Source: Streptomyces sp. SM11
Lineage (GTDB): Bacteria; Actinomycetota; Actinomycetes; Streptomycetales; Streptomycetaceae
Length of the DNA: 64,000 nucleotides
Assembly: GCF_002910905.1 (NCBI RefSeq)
Contig: NZ_NEUE01000300.1
Span: forward strand, 6,911-70,910
Reading direction: 5' to 3'
Shown here: positions 25,173 through 33,360 of the stretch, in pieces
Layout: each line of letters opens with the position of its first letter
Position numbering within the stretch: position 1 is the first letter of the stretch
Program-made: the position numbers and the translations under genes
The notes under the pieces: model-generated
What the model was told of the DNA's origin: nothing
What the model saw: the letters and a program-made list of their open reading frames with translations, nothing else
The model's database searches: none

Positions 25173-26227
25173 ATCGCGGTCCTTCCTGTCTCCTCGAACG
25201 CCCCTGACGCTACAGCGAGCAGCCGGGAGGCCTTGAGTTCGGTCTCGTCCCATTCGCGCTCCGGGTCGGATCCCCAGGTGATCCCGGCCCCGGTCCCGAA
25301 CCGCAGCAGCGGCGCGGGCCCGGCCCGGTCGATCCAGAACGTCCGTATCCCGACGGCGAGCGAGGCCGTACCCCGGTCGGCGTCGACCCAGCCGACCGCA
25401 CCGCAGTACGGCCCGCGCGGGGCCCGCTCCAGCTCGGCGATGATCCGCAGCGCGCTGGACTTCGGCGCCCCGGTGACCGAGCCGGGCGGGAAGGCCGCCG
25501 AGAACAGCTCGGGCCAGCCCGCCCCGTCGGCCAGCCGGCCCCGGACGGTGGAGACGAGGTGGACGAGGCCCGGGTGCTTCTCCACCACGCAGAGATCGGG
25601 CACGCTCACGCTTCCGGTGGCACAGACCCGGCCCAGGTCGTTGCGGACCAGGTCCACGATCATCACGTTCTCCGCATGGTCCTTCGCCAGCAGATCGTTC
25701 TCGGTCCGGCCGGTGCCCTTGATCGGCCCGGACTCCACGGTCCGCCCGTCGCGCCGCAGGAAGAGTTCCGGGGACGCGGTGGCGACCTCCACCCCGTGGC
25801 CGGGCAGCCGGATCGTTCCCGCGTACGGTGCGGGGTTGCCACGGGCGAGCAGGGAGGTCAGGGCGTCGATGTCGGCCCCGGCCCCGCCGCCGGGGAGCGG
25901 TGCGGAAAGCACCCGGCAGAGGTTGGCCTGATAGACGTCGCCCGCCGCGATGTGTTCACGGATCCGCCGTACGCCCGCTGTGTAGGCGTCACGGTCCAGC
26001 GAGGAGTTCCAGTCCCCGGTGGCGGGCCCACGCCAGGCTCCGGGCGCGGGAGGAGGCACCGGCTCCTTGCGTACGTCGGAGAAGCGGGCGCAGACGATAC
26101 GGCCTTCAAAATCGGCGCATACCGCCCAGAAACCGGATGAATCGAGAGCCGCAGGATCGCGGGTCACATCCTGCAGACCGGAGGCGATGAGGCCGTCGAA
26201 GCGGGCCAAGGGGGCGAGATCGGACAC
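25169..26227 (-). CDS. pabB: Aminodeoxychorismate synthase component I
   Basis: The 352-residue chorismate-binding enzyme adds ammonia to chorismate for p-aminobenzoate synthesis. Diagnostic blocks are GDVYQANLCR, the PIKGTGR lysine motif (as in PabB/TrpE), DLVRNDLGRVC and GSVTGAPKSSAL. The short N-terminal region is reduced compared with E. coli PabB. The GTG at 26227 has no ribosome site; instead TAGACT lies seven bases upstream, so the mRNA may be leaderless. The glutaminase subunit is not adjacent. The gene is divergent from the tRNA array. Confidence 0.92.
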   Translation of the reverse strand: MSDLAPLARFDGLIASGLQDVTRDPAALDSSGFWAVCADFEGRIVCARFSDVRKEPVPPPAPGAWRGPATGDWNSSLDRDAYTAGVRRIREHIAAGDVYQANLCRVLSAPLPGGGAGADIDALTSLLARGNPAPYAGTIRLPGHGVEVATASPELFLRRDGRTVESGPIKGTGRTENDLLAKDHAENVMIVDLVRNDLGRVCATGSVSVPDLCVVEKHPGLVHLVSTVRGRLADGAGWPELFSAAFPPGSVTGAPKSSALRIIAELERAPRGPYCGAVGWVDADRGTASLAVGIRTFWIDRAGPAPLLRFGTGAGITWGSDPEREWDETELKASRLLAVASGAFEETGRTAI

Positions 26228-26302
26228 GCGAATGAGTCTAGGACGGTGTGCGGTGACCTGCGCCGGGGCGAGGTCACCGCAGCACGCTGCACAAACGCGT
26301 TT

Positions 26303-26330
26303 TTGTACTGGCCCGGGAATCCGCTAGAGT
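26303..26330 (+). promoter_or_regulatory. Promoter of the tRNA array
   Basis: TTGTAC and TAGAGT separated by 16 bases form a housekeeping-type promoter that ends 42 bases before tRNA-Gly. It stands out in otherwise GC-rich DNA. Confidence 0.6.
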
Positions 26331-26372
26331 TCAACACGTCGCCGGGACGCGCAAGCAGTCCGGGAAAGACAA

Positions 26373-26445
26373 GCGGACGTAGCTCAGTTGGTAGAGCGCA
26401 ACCTTGCCAAGGTTGAGGTCGCCAGTTCGAACCTGGTCGTCCGCT
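26373..26445 (+). tRNA. tRNA-Gly (anticodon GCC)
   Basis: The 73-nt cloverleaf has acceptor GCGGACG/CGTCCGC, D arm TAGCTCAGTTGGTAGAG, anticodon stem-loop ACCTTGCCAAGGT with anticodon GCC, and T loop TTCGAAC. It is the first of five tRNA genes. Confidence 0.97.
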
Positions 26446-26482
26446 CGCAGAAGGTGGGGATTCTTCCCGAACCCCCACCCCT

Positions 26483-26553
26483 GGTGGAGTGGCCGAGAGG
26501 CGAGGCAACGGCCTGCAAAGCCGTCTACACGGGTTCAAATCCCGTCTCCACCT
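26483..26553 (+). tRNA. tRNA-Cys (anticodon GCA)
   Basis: The 71-nt cloverleaf has acceptor GGTGGAG/CTCCACC, anticodon arm ACGGCCTGCAAAGCCGT with anticodon GCA, and T loop TTCAAAT. It lies 37 bases after tRNA-Gly. Confidence 0.95.
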
Positions 26554-26557
26554 CCAA

Positions 26558-26629
26558 GGACGATTAGCTCAGCGGGAGAGCGCTTCCCTGACACGGAAGA
26601 GGTCACTGGTTCAATCCCAGTATCGTCCA
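26558..26629 (+). tRNA. tRNA-Val (anticodon GAC), copy 1
   Basis: The 72-nt cloverleaf has acceptor GGACGAT/ATCGTCC and anticodon arm CTTCC-CTGACAC-GGAAG, anticodon GAC. It differs from the next two copies only by paired changes in the acceptor stem. Confidence 0.96.
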
Positions 26630-26665
26630 CTGATCCGCAAGGATCATCGGTCCGCAAGGATCTCC

Positions 26666-26737
26666 GCGCGATTAGCTCAGCGGGAGAGCGCTTCCCTGAC
26701 ACGGAAGAGGTCACTGGTTCAATCCCAGTATCGCGCA
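26666..26737 (+). tRNA. tRNA-Val (anticodon GAC), copy 2
   Basis: The 72-nt cloverleaf has acceptor GCGCGAT/ATCGCGC and the same body and anticodon GAC as its neighbours. The spacer before it holds a repeated TCCGCAAGGATC. Confidence 0.96.
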
Positions 26738-26760
26738 CGCAGTACACGCAGTTTCACCCC

Positions 26761-26832
26761 GCGCGATTAGCTCAGCGGGAGAGCGCTTCCCTGACACGGA
26801 AGAGGTCACTGGTTCAATCCCAGTATCGCGCA
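26761..26832 (+). tRNA. tRNA-Val (anticodon GAC), copy 3
   Basis: This copy is identical to copy 2 across all 72 nt and follows it after a 23-base spacer. It ends the array and is followed by a terminator. Confidence 0.96.
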
Positions 26833-26839
26833 CCACCGA

Positions 26840-26874
26840 GAACCCCTGGTCGTCTCCACGACCGGGGGTTCTTT
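26840..26874 (+). terminator. Rho-independent terminator of the tRNA array
   Basis: GAACCCCTGGTCGT pairs with ACGACCGGGGGTTC (one mismatch) around CTCC and is followed by TTT, a classic terminator. Confidence 0.85.
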
Positions 26875-26927
26875 CGTCGTACGGTCCGTCCCCCTGAGCG
26901 GCCCGGCGACGCGGTGACCGCCGGGCT

Positions 26928-26963
26928 GCTCAGGACGCTCAGGACGCTCAGGACGCTCAGGAC
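26928..26963. repeat. Four tandem copies of GCTCAGGAC
   Basis: Four exact 9-bp units cover the end of the zinc ribbon gene, whose TGA stop is formed inside the repeat at 26957-26959. Being a multiple of three, copy-number changes would not alter the frame. Confidence 0.85.
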
Positions 26964-27274
26964 GAGAACAGCATCCGGCCGAAGCCCTTCTGGCGGCGGT
27001 GGCCGTAGTGCCCGCCGTGCTGCGGTGCGCCCCAGGCCGGGGCGTGGGCGGCGGGAGCGGCCGGGTACGCCTGTGGGGCGGGAGCTGCCGGGTAGCCCCC
27101 GGGGGCGGGGGGCGCGGGCGGAGCCTGCTGGGACCACTGGGACTCCAGGCGGGTCAGCGACTCCAGCTCGCCGTAGTCGAGGAATATCCCCCGGCAACCG
27201 CTGCACTGCTCGATCTGGACGCCGTTGCGGTTGTACGTGTTCATCTGCGCGTGACACTTCGGGCACTGCATCAT
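26957..27274 (-). CDS. TFIIB-type zinc ribbon protein with low-complexity tail
   Basis: The 105-residue protein starts with a zf-TFIIB ribbon, CPKCHAQM and QCSGCRGIFLDYGELESL (four Cys ligands, residues 4-30), followed by a Pro/Ala/Tyr/Gly/His-rich tail ending KGFGRMLFSS. Such proteins are common in actinobacteria and their role is unknown. Two ATG codons stand in tandem at 27274 and 27271. It is convergent with the tRNA array and ends within a tandem 9-bp repeat. Confidence 0.85.
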   Translation of the reverse strand: MMQCPKCHAQMNTYNRNGVQIEQCSGCRGIFLDYGELESLTRLESQWSQQAPPAPPAPGGYPAAPAPQAYPAAPAAHAPAWGAPQHGGHYGHRRQKGFGRMLFSS

Positions 27275-27339
27275 CGGCTCGGCTCCTCGCCCTCGTTGTG
27301 CCGTCGCCGGAATGCCTGCCCGGCGGCGGTCCGTTCACC

Positions 27340-28404
27340 CTACGACGCGTGGTCGGCGGCCAACTCGGACGGCAACGTAGCGATTCGGGCACAGGATTCG
27401 ATCATCAACTGTTCGAGCTCGTCCGGATCCCGTTGCTCCGCGGCGCACTTGGCCAGGGCGAGGGCCGCCGTCTGCACCGTCAGCGCGCGGGCGGGGACGT
27501 CCAGTTCGGGCCAGGGGTCCCCGGCGGCGGGAACCGCGGGTCCCCCGGCGGAACGGTAGGCGTCCAGGCAGGCGGACCAGTCCTCGGGAGCCAGGAGTCC
27601 GGCCGCGTACCAGGCCGCGGGCCGGGCGAGGTCCCACGCCGGGTCGCCCGCCCCCGCGTCATCAACGTCGATGAGCAGCCAGGGCCCGTCCGGCGCGGGA
27701 TGACGGACGAGCTGGCCCAGGTGCAGGTCTCCGTGGCACAGGAAGCCGGCCCTCCGCAAGGGCGCCGGGGACTCGCCCCGGGCCCAGGCCGGCAGGGCGC
27801 GCCAGCCGGCCAGCACGGGCAGGACGGCCGGGTCGCCGGGAAGGGCGGCGCGCATCCGGGCGACGGCCCTCGCCGCCTTGGCCGGTCCACGCATCGGCGG
27901 GATCCGGAACGGGGGCTCCGTCCGGTGGAGGCGGGCGAGCAGCACGGCTGCCTCGGCCCAGGGAGCCGCCTCGGGGTCGGTGGGGTCCACGGGCTCGCCG
28001 AACGGCCAGAGCGTGACCGGGCGGGGAGCGGGCGCGGGGCGCTCGGGGGGCTCAGACCGCTGGGGGGCGCCGGAGGGCTCTGGGTGCCCGGGGGCGGTGA
28101 GCGACTGCCCTGGGGCAGTGAGCGGCGGGAGCAGGATCCCGGTGAGCTGCGGGGCGGCGGCCAGGGCGGTCCGGGCCGCCAGTGCCTCGCGGTCGGTGTC
28201 GGCGGCGTGGGCCTTCGCCACGATCGCGCCGCTGCGGACCACCGTGCCGTCGGGCCGGTCCGCGAGGACCTGCGGCGGCCCGCACACGCAACGTGTCCTG
28301 GTGGGGTGCGAGAGGCGGTGCGCGAGGGTGCCCAGGTCATGGACGACTGAGGTCTCGGTGGTGGTCAACGGCTCCCCCGGCGTCGGTCGGCCCGGCCGTG
28401 GCAC
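27340..28404 (-). CDS. Aminoglycoside phosphotransferase (APH)-family kinase
   Basis: About 354 residues with an APH/choline-kinase-like fold. The catalytic loop is CHGDLHLGQLV and the metal-binding block is LLIDVDDAGAGDPAWDLA. The N-terminal lobe is shortened and includes a Pro-rich insertion (residues about 95-130). Members phosphorylate small molecules of many kinds, including antibiotics, sugars and metabolites; the substrate cannot be deduced. The GTG at 28404 is taken, but a TTG at 28368 with GGGGGAG upstream is a real alternative. It lies between the zinc ribbon gene and a small membrane protein gene on the same strand. Confidence 0.8.
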   Translation of the reverse strand: MPRPGRPTPGEPLTTTETSVVHDLGTLAHRLSHPTRTRCVCGPPQVLADRPDGTVVRSGAIVAKAHAADTDREALAARTALAAAPQLTGILLPPLTAPGQSLTAPGHPEPSGAPQRSEPPERPAPAPRPVTLWPFGEPVDPTDPEAAPWAEAAVLLARLHRTEPPFRIPPMRGPAKAARAVARMRAALPGDPAVLPVLAGWRALPAWARGESPAPLRRAGFLCHGDLHLGQLVRHPAPDGPWLLIDVDDAGAGDPAWDLARPAAWYAAGLLAPEDWSACLDAYRSAGGPAVPAAGDPWPELDVPARALTVQTAALALAKCAAEQRDPDELEQLMIESCARIATLPSELAADHAS

Positions 28405-28618
28405 CGGTCCTGCGGTGAGCGTAACGCGAGAGCCGGTCCGGACCGTGCTGGTGCTGTGCGTGGGCCTGAACCGGGAAGCGCCTGAGCCCGGACAGCGCGA
28501 TGCCCGGTCAGCTCCCCAGCTGACCGGACAAACGCTGCCGTCCGCCGCACCCCCGTCCCCACGGGGCTGTTGGCCGGATGCGTGGGTCCGGACCGCTCTT
28601 CCGGACCCCGGGCGCCGC

Positions 28619-28825
28619 TCAGCGCCCCAGCATCACCGCCACGGACGACGCATGTGTGACCACCGCGTCCCAGCCGCCGAAGACGACCACGAGCAGGGCC
28701 GCCAGGGGAAGGACCATCGCCGTCGCCACCAAGGGGTGACGGGTGCCGGACGAGCGGGCGCCGAGCGCGGCGTACGCCTCGCGTCCCTGCATACGGACCA
28801 TCGTCCGCGTTGCCGTGTCCGACAT
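28619..28825 (-). CDS. Small membrane protein (68 residues)
   Basis: This short protein starts MSDTATRTMVRMQGREAY and has one hydrophobic helix (residues about 33-52, LVATAMVLPLAALLVVVFGG). AGGAGAGG precedes the ATG at 28825 at a good distance, which argues it is translated. Function unknown. The upstream region contains an AT-rich dyad. Confidence 0.7.
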   Translation of the reverse strand: MSDTATRTMVRMQGREAYAALGARSSGTRHPLVATAMVLPLAALLVVVFGGWDAVVTHASSVAVMLGR

Positions 28826-28889
28826 GGTTCCTCTCCTGACCTGATGGGGGGCGGCGGGCGTGTGACCTCGGGGGACGAGTGCTGCGCCC

Positions 28890-28919
28890 GCCGCTTGATC
28901 TCAACATTAGGTAAGCGGC
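28890..28919 (-). promoter_or_regulatory. Dyad around an AT-rich patch upstream of the small membrane gene
   Basis: GCCGCTT and AAGCGGC form a perfect 7-bp inverted repeat around a 16-base AT-rich centre that includes TAATGT on the minus strand. It lies 65 bases before the small membrane protein gene and could be its promoter/operator. Confidence 0.3.
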
Positions 28920-29467
28920 GAGCACAGGGCGTCATGCCCGCGTACCGAATCCCAGGCCTCCCGGAGGATGAGCCGTCGTCGATCGGCGTACTCCCCTGGG
29001 TGGAGACGGACCACCGGGGGCCGGGGTCATCCCGGAGGGGACGCCGGGCCGGGCCGGCACGTGCCCAGTACCTGATTCGGTAACGTTCTTCGGTACGTGA
29101 CCCGTCGGCCCCGCGGGCACGCCCGGTGGGTGACTTCACTCACGCCCGCCGCCCCCGACGGGCGGCCACCCCTGTGCCGGCGGCCGCCCGGGACAGCACT
29201 ACCCCGTATGCCGGGACGGTGGTCACCGCCTCCGTGACGACCGCGTCCCGGCGTCCCGCAGTGATCCAATCGCCCTTGCCCGACGGCCCCTTGAGCGGGC
29301 CGGCCGTCTGAGGGGCCCGGATCCGCCGCGCCCTGACCCCTCTTCACCCCTCCCGTACGGCACGGACAATCGAATCCCCGGCGAGGGCGCGGCCTCTGAG
29401 CGTGCCGGGCGCGGGGTACGTAAGCTGTGCCTCGTCAGGCGGACCAGGCAGCGGGGATGGGCAGACG
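28920..29467. other. Noncoding stretch before the protein kinase gene
   Basis: No frame in this roughly 550-base region shows the start, ribosome site and codon pattern of a gene. It should hold the promoter of the kinase gene; I see no convincing match to a known promoter, riboswitch or repeat. Confidence 0.5.
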
Positions 29468-30826
29468 ATGGCGATGATGCGGCTCCGGCGCGAGGACCCG
29501 CGTCTCGTCGGCTCGTTCCGGCTGCACCGGCGGCTCGGCGCGGGTGGCATGGGCGTCGTCTACCTCGGCTCCGACCGGCGCGGCCAGCGGGTCGCGCTCA
29601 AGGTGATCCGGCCCGACCTGGCGGAGGATCAGGAGTTCCGTTCGCGGTTCGCACGCGAGGTGTCGGCGGCCCGGCGGATCCGCGGCGGCTGCACGGCCCG
29701 GCTGGTCGCCGCCGATCTGGAGGCGGACCGCCCGTGGTTCGCGACGCAGTACGTGCCCGGCCCCTCACTGCACGACAAGGTCGCCGAGGAGGGCCCCCTG
29801 GCCGCCGCCGAGGTCGCCTCGATCGGGGCGGCGCTCTCCGAGGGTCTGGTGGCGGTGCACGAGGCGGGGGTGGTCCACCGCGACCTGAAGCCGTCGAACA
29901 TCCTCCTCTCCCCCAAGGGCCCCCGCATCATCGACTTCGGCATCGCCTGGGCGACCGGGGCGAGCACGCTCACCCATGTCGGTACGGCGGTGGGGTCGCC
30001 CGGGTTCCTCGCGCCCGAGCAGGTGCGGGGCGCGGCGGTGACGCCCGCGACGGACGTCTTCTCGCTCGGCGCGACACTGGCGTACGCGGCGATGGCCGAC
30101 TCCCCCTTCGGACACGGCAGTTCCGAGGTGATGCTGTACCGCGTCGTGCACGAGGAGCCGCAGCTCCACGATGTGCACCACGCGCTGGCCCCCCTGGTGC
30201 GCGCCTGTCTGGCGAAGGACCCGGAGGAGCGGCCCAGCACGCTTCAACTGTCCATGCGTCTCAAGGAGATCGCGGCGCGCGAGGCGCAGGGGCTGCATGA
30301 GAGCCGGCCGCCCTTCCAGCGCTCCGCCCAGGAAGCCGACCGGCCGACCGGGCGGATGGCCGATCCGTACGCCGAGCAGCACACCCGCCGTTCGGATGGC
30401 CCGTCCGCCTCCCGCCCCCAGCCGGGCAGGCGCGGCGCGCCCGCTCGTTCGGGGCCATCGCGCACCGGTGGCTCGCGCCCGCAGCAGGCGTCGCGCAACA
30501 CGACGCGTTCCGGGGGGAAGCGGCAGGGGCCCCCGGCCGGGACGAACGGCCGGCCCGGGACCCGCTCCGGGGGCCGCACGACCTCGGCGGGGCGTGGTCC
30601 GGCCAACCCTCGGCTGCTGCGTCAGCGGCTGGTGGTGTTCGTCGTGGTGACCCTGCTGGTGGCGCTGGGCATCGCGGCGGCGCAGGGCTGTCAGGGGCCG
30701 GCCCGAGGTCTCGGCGGGAGCGAGCAGCCGGAGCGGGCGCCCCGGGCGCAGGCCTGGCAGGACGACTCCGGCGGCTCCGGCGATCATCAGGTCCGGGGTA
30801 CGCAGGGGGCGACGCGGTCGTCCTGA
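29468..30826 (+). CDS. Membrane-anchored Ser/Thr protein kinase (Hanks type)
   Basis: The 452-residue protein has an N-terminal kinase domain (about 15-270) with the glycine loop LGAGGMGVVYLG, the VALKV lysine, catalytic HRDLKPSNIL, DFG (IIDFGIAW) and the LAPEQ motif. A long disordered basic, Pro/Arg/Ser-rich linker leads to one transmembrane helix (about 385-405) and a short extracellular tail; no PASTA repeats are present. The ATG at 29468 lies after GGGGATGGGC; ATGs two and three codons later are possible. Its target and ligand are unknown. It is divergent from the noncoding stretch and convergent with a SpoU gene. Confidence 0.93.
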   Translation: MAMMRLRREDPRLVGSFRLHRRLGAGGMGVVYLGSDRRGQRVALKVIRPDLAEDQEFRSRFAREVSAARRIRGGCTARLVAADLEADRPWFATQYVPGPSLHDKVAEEGPLAAAEVASIGAALSEGLVAVHEAGVVHRDLKPSNILLSPKGPRIIDFGIAWATGASTLTHVGTAVGSPGFLAPEQVRGAAVTPATDVFSLGATLAYAAMADSPFGHGSSEVMLYRVVHEEPQLHDVHHALAPLVRACLAKDPEERPSTLQLSMRLKEIAAREAQGLHESRPPFQRSAQEADRPTGRMADPYAEQHTRRSDGPSASRPQPGRRGAPARSGPSRTGGSRPQQASRNTTRSGGKRQGPPAGTNGRPGTRSGGRTTSAGRGPANPRLLRQRLVVFVVVTLLVALGIAAAQGCQGPARGLGGSEQPERAPRAQAWQDDSGGSGDHQVRGTQGATRSS

Positions 30827-30856
30827 CGCCAGGACCCGGCGGGGGCTTGCCCGTAC

Positions 30857-31675
30857 TCAGCTCTCCGGGCGTCCCGTGGCCACCGCGTAGAACGCGACGG
30901 CCGCCGCCGCGCCCACGTTCAGCGAGTCGACGCCGTGCGCCATCGGGATGCGGACCCATGCGTCGGCGGCCATCAGAGCCTGTGTGGACAGGCCGTCGCC
31001 CTCCGCGCCGAGCATCAGCGCCACCCGTTCCAACCGGTGCGGGGCCGCCTCGTCGATGCTGGTGGCCTTGGTGTCCGGAGTGAGGGCGAGGAGCCGGAAG
31101 CCGGCCTCCCGTACCCCTTCCAACCCCTTGGGCCAGGCTTCCAGCCGGGCGTAGGGGACGGAGAAGACCGCGCCCATGGAGACCTTGACGGAGCGCCGGT
31201 AGAGCGGGTCGGCGCAGTCCGGTGAGAGCAGGACCGCGTCCATGCCCAGGGCCGCCGCGCTGCGGAAGATGGCACCGATGTTGGTGTGGTCGTTCACCGA
31301 CTCCATGACCACCACCCGGCGCGCGGTGGCGAGCAGTTCGTCGGAGGCGGGCAGCGGCTTGCGCTGCATGGAGGCGAGCGCACCGCGGTGTACGTGGTAG
31401 CCGGTGACGCGTTCGGCGAGCTCGGGAGCGACGGCGTACACCGGGGCCGGGACCTCGTCGATGACGTCGCGCATGACGTCGACCCACTTGGCCGAGAGCA
31501 GCATGGACCGCATCTCGTACCCGGTCTGCCGGGCGCGTCGGATCACCTTCTCGCCCTCGGCGATGAAGAGGCCTTCGGCCGGTTCGCGTCGTCGTCGCAG
31601 CTCCACGTCGGTCAGGCCGATGTAGTCGCTCAGCCGCGGGTCGTCGGGGTCGTCGACGGTGATGAGATCTGCCAC
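30857..31675 (-). CDS. SpoU/TrmH-family RNA 2'-O-methyltransferase
   Basis: The 272-residue protein has an N-terminal substrate-binding domain and a C-terminal SPOUT knot with the three motifs NDHTNIGAIFRSAAALG, LMLGAEGDGLS and IPMAHGVDSLNVGAAAAV. It transfers a methyl group from AdoMet to a ribose in rRNA or tRNA; which nucleotide is not evident. It resembles the TrmH/RlmB group of actinobacteria, including thiostrepton-resistance-like relatives, but no antibiotic cluster is near. The GTG at 31675 starts ADLITVDDP and has a weak ribosome site. It is co-oriented with the cysG-type gene 79 bases upstream. Confidence 0.92.
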   Translation of the reverse strand: MADLITVDDPDDPRLSDYIGLTDVELRRRREPAEGLFIAEGEKVIRRARQTGYEMRSMLLSAKWVDVMRDVIDEVPAPVYAVAPELAERVTGYHVHRGALASMQRKPLPASDELLATARRVVVMESVNDHTNIGAIFRSAAALGMDAVLLSPDCADPLYRRSVKVSMGAVFSVPYARLEAWPKGLEGVREAGFRLLALTPDTKATSIDEAAPHRLERVALMLGAEGDGLSTQALMAADAWVRIPMAHGVDSLNVGAAAAVAFYAVATGRPES

Positions 31676-31754
31676 AGGGTGATACTGCCTTGTCCGGTGT
31701 GTGGTGCCAACGTCTGGGATCGAGATATGTAACCGCGGGTTACTTCGCTGCTGG

Positions 31755-33056
31755 TCACTCGGCCGGATCCGGGGCGGTCCTCGGTGCGGAGTCCGGGCCG
31801 ACCGCGACGACCTCGCCGACGACGATCACGGCGGGCGGGCGCACGTCCTCGGCGACCGCCCGCTCGCCGACGTCCGCGAGGGTCGCGTCGACCCGGCGCT
31901 GGGCGGCGGTGGTGCCCTCCTGGACGAGGGCCACCGGGGTGGCCGGGTCCTTGCCGTGGGCGATCAGGGCGGCGGCGATGGCGCCGATCTTGTCGACGGC
32001 CATCAGCAGGACGAGGGTGCCGCGCAGCCGGGCGATGGCCGCCCAGTCGACCAGCGAGCGCGGGTCCTCGGGGGCGACATGGCCGCTGACCACGGTGAAC
32101 TCATGGGCGACGCCTCGGTGGGTGACCGGGATGCCGGCCGCACCGGGGACGGAGATGGTGCTGGAGATCCCGGGGACGACCGTGCAGGCAATGCCCTCGG
32201 CGGCCAGTGCCTGGGCCTCCTCCATGCCTCGGCCGAAGACGAACGGGTCGCCGCCCTTGAGCCTGACCACGGACTTGCCCGCCTTGGCGTGCTCGATCAG
32301 CGCCTGGTTGATCGCCTCCTGGGCCATGAACCGCCCGTACGGGATCTTCGCGGCGTCGATCACCTCGACGTGCGGCGGGAGTTCGTCGAGCAGGTCGCGG
32401 GGGCCGAGGCGGTCGGCGATGACCACGTCGGCCTCGGCGAGGAGGCGGCGGCCGCGAACCGTGATCAGGTCCGGGTCGCCGGGGCCGCCGCCGACGAGCG
32501 CGACGCCGGGGGCGCGGGTGCGGTGGTGCGGGGCTGCGAGGGTGCCGTCGCGCAGGCCCTCGACGATGGCGTCGCGGATGGCGGCGGAGTGCCGGGGGTC
32601 GCGGCCCTGGGAGGTGGTGGTGAGGACGGCGACGGTCACGTTCTCGCTGCGGCCGGTGGCCGGGGTCCAGGCGGTGGCGGCCTCGGCGTCGTCGGCCCGG
32701 ACGCACCAGGTGCGGCTGCGCTCGGCCTCGGCGGATGCGGCGTCGTTGGCCGTGGTGTCGGAGGAGGCGATCAGGGCGTACCAGGTGTCGGCGAGGTCGC
32801 CGTCCTGGTAGCGGCGACGCTCCCAGCGGATCTCCCCGGCGTCCGCCATGGCCTCGACGGAGGGCGTCGCGGAGGGGGAGACCAGGGTGATGACGGCACC
32901 GGTGGCGATGAGCTGCGGCAGCCGCCGCTGGGCGACCTGGCCGCCGCCGACGACGACGACCCGACGGCCGTGCAGGCGCAGTCCTACGGGGTACGCGGGG
33001 TGGTCGGCGCGGTCTGCGTGACCTGCGCGGTCGGCGTGGTCGGCGTGCTCGGCCAT
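31755..33056 (-). CDS. cysG: Siroheme synthase type fusion: precorrin-2 dehydrogenase plus uroporphyrinogen-III methyltransferase
   Basis: The 433-residue protein fuses two activities. The N-terminal part (about 20-160) is a Rossmann precorrin-2 dehydrogenase with RRVVVVGGGQVAQRRL, and the C-terminal part (185-425) is a uroporphyrinogen-III C-methyltransferase with ALVGGGPGDPDLITVRG, RLKGGDPFVFGRG and GIPVTHRG. It makes precorrin-2 and may carry it to sirohydrochlorin for siroheme or cobalamin. The first 20 residues are His/Asp-rich. ATG 33056 is the start. It is followed (in transcription) by the SpoU gene and lies near cobT and cobL, so a corrinoid role is likely. Confidence 0.9.
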   Translation of the reverse strand: MAEHADHADRAGHADRADHPAYPVGLRLHGRRVVVVGGGQVAQRRLPQLIATGAVITLVSPSATPSVEAMADAGEIRWERRRYQDGDLADTWYALIASSDTTANDAASAEAERSRTWCVRADDAEAATAWTPATGRSENVTVAVLTTTSQGRDPRHSAAIRDAIVEGLRDGTLAAPHHRTRAPGVALVGGGPGDPDLITVRGRRLLAEADVVIADRLGPRDLLDELPPHVEVIDAAKIPYGRFMAQEAINQALIEHAKAGKSVVRLKGGDPFVFGRGMEEAQALAAEGIACTVVPGISSTISVPGAAGIPVTHRGVAHEFTVVSGHVAPEDPRSLVDWAAIARLRGTLVLLMAVDKIGAIAAALIAHGKDPATPVALVQEGTTAAQRRVDATLADVGERAVAEDVRPPAVIVVGEVVAVGPDSAPRTAPDPAE

Positions 33057-33259
33057 GGCGGTACGGGCTCCTCGTGCGGGTGCTGCGTAGGCCGCTGCGG
33101 CGGTGAAGCGGCTGTGACGTGCGGAAAGTGGGGTTTCCGAATGGGGAACACGATACGGGGTGGGGGTGGGAGGGGCCCCGGGGCGGTCGGGGGCGCCTGC
33201 GGCGGGCCTTGTCCCCTACCCGCCCCTTCCCGAGACCGGGGCTCCGCCCCGGGCCCCCT

Positions 33260-33340
33260 CCTGTCCTCAGGCGCCGGACGGGCTCGGGTTCGGGGCTTCA
33301 CCCCCGGCCACGCTCTTCGAACGCCGGAAAGGCTGGGTAG
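33260..33340. repeat. Two diverged copies of a GCCGGACGGGCT-type repeat unit
   Basis: TCCTCAGGCGCCGGACGGGCT (33264-33284) and CTTCGAACGCCGGAAAGGCTGG (33315-33336) resemble the intergenic palindrome family common in streptomycetes. They occupy the 300-base gap between the cysG-type and cobT genes, which shows no other gene. Confidence 0.45.
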
Positions 33341-33360
33341 GAGGGCCGGGGCGGGGCCGG

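Noticed and set aside
30857..31675. Thiostrepton-resistance methyltransferase
   Set aside because: SpoU motifs are general and no thiopeptide genes are near; a housekeeping RNA methyltransferase is more likely.
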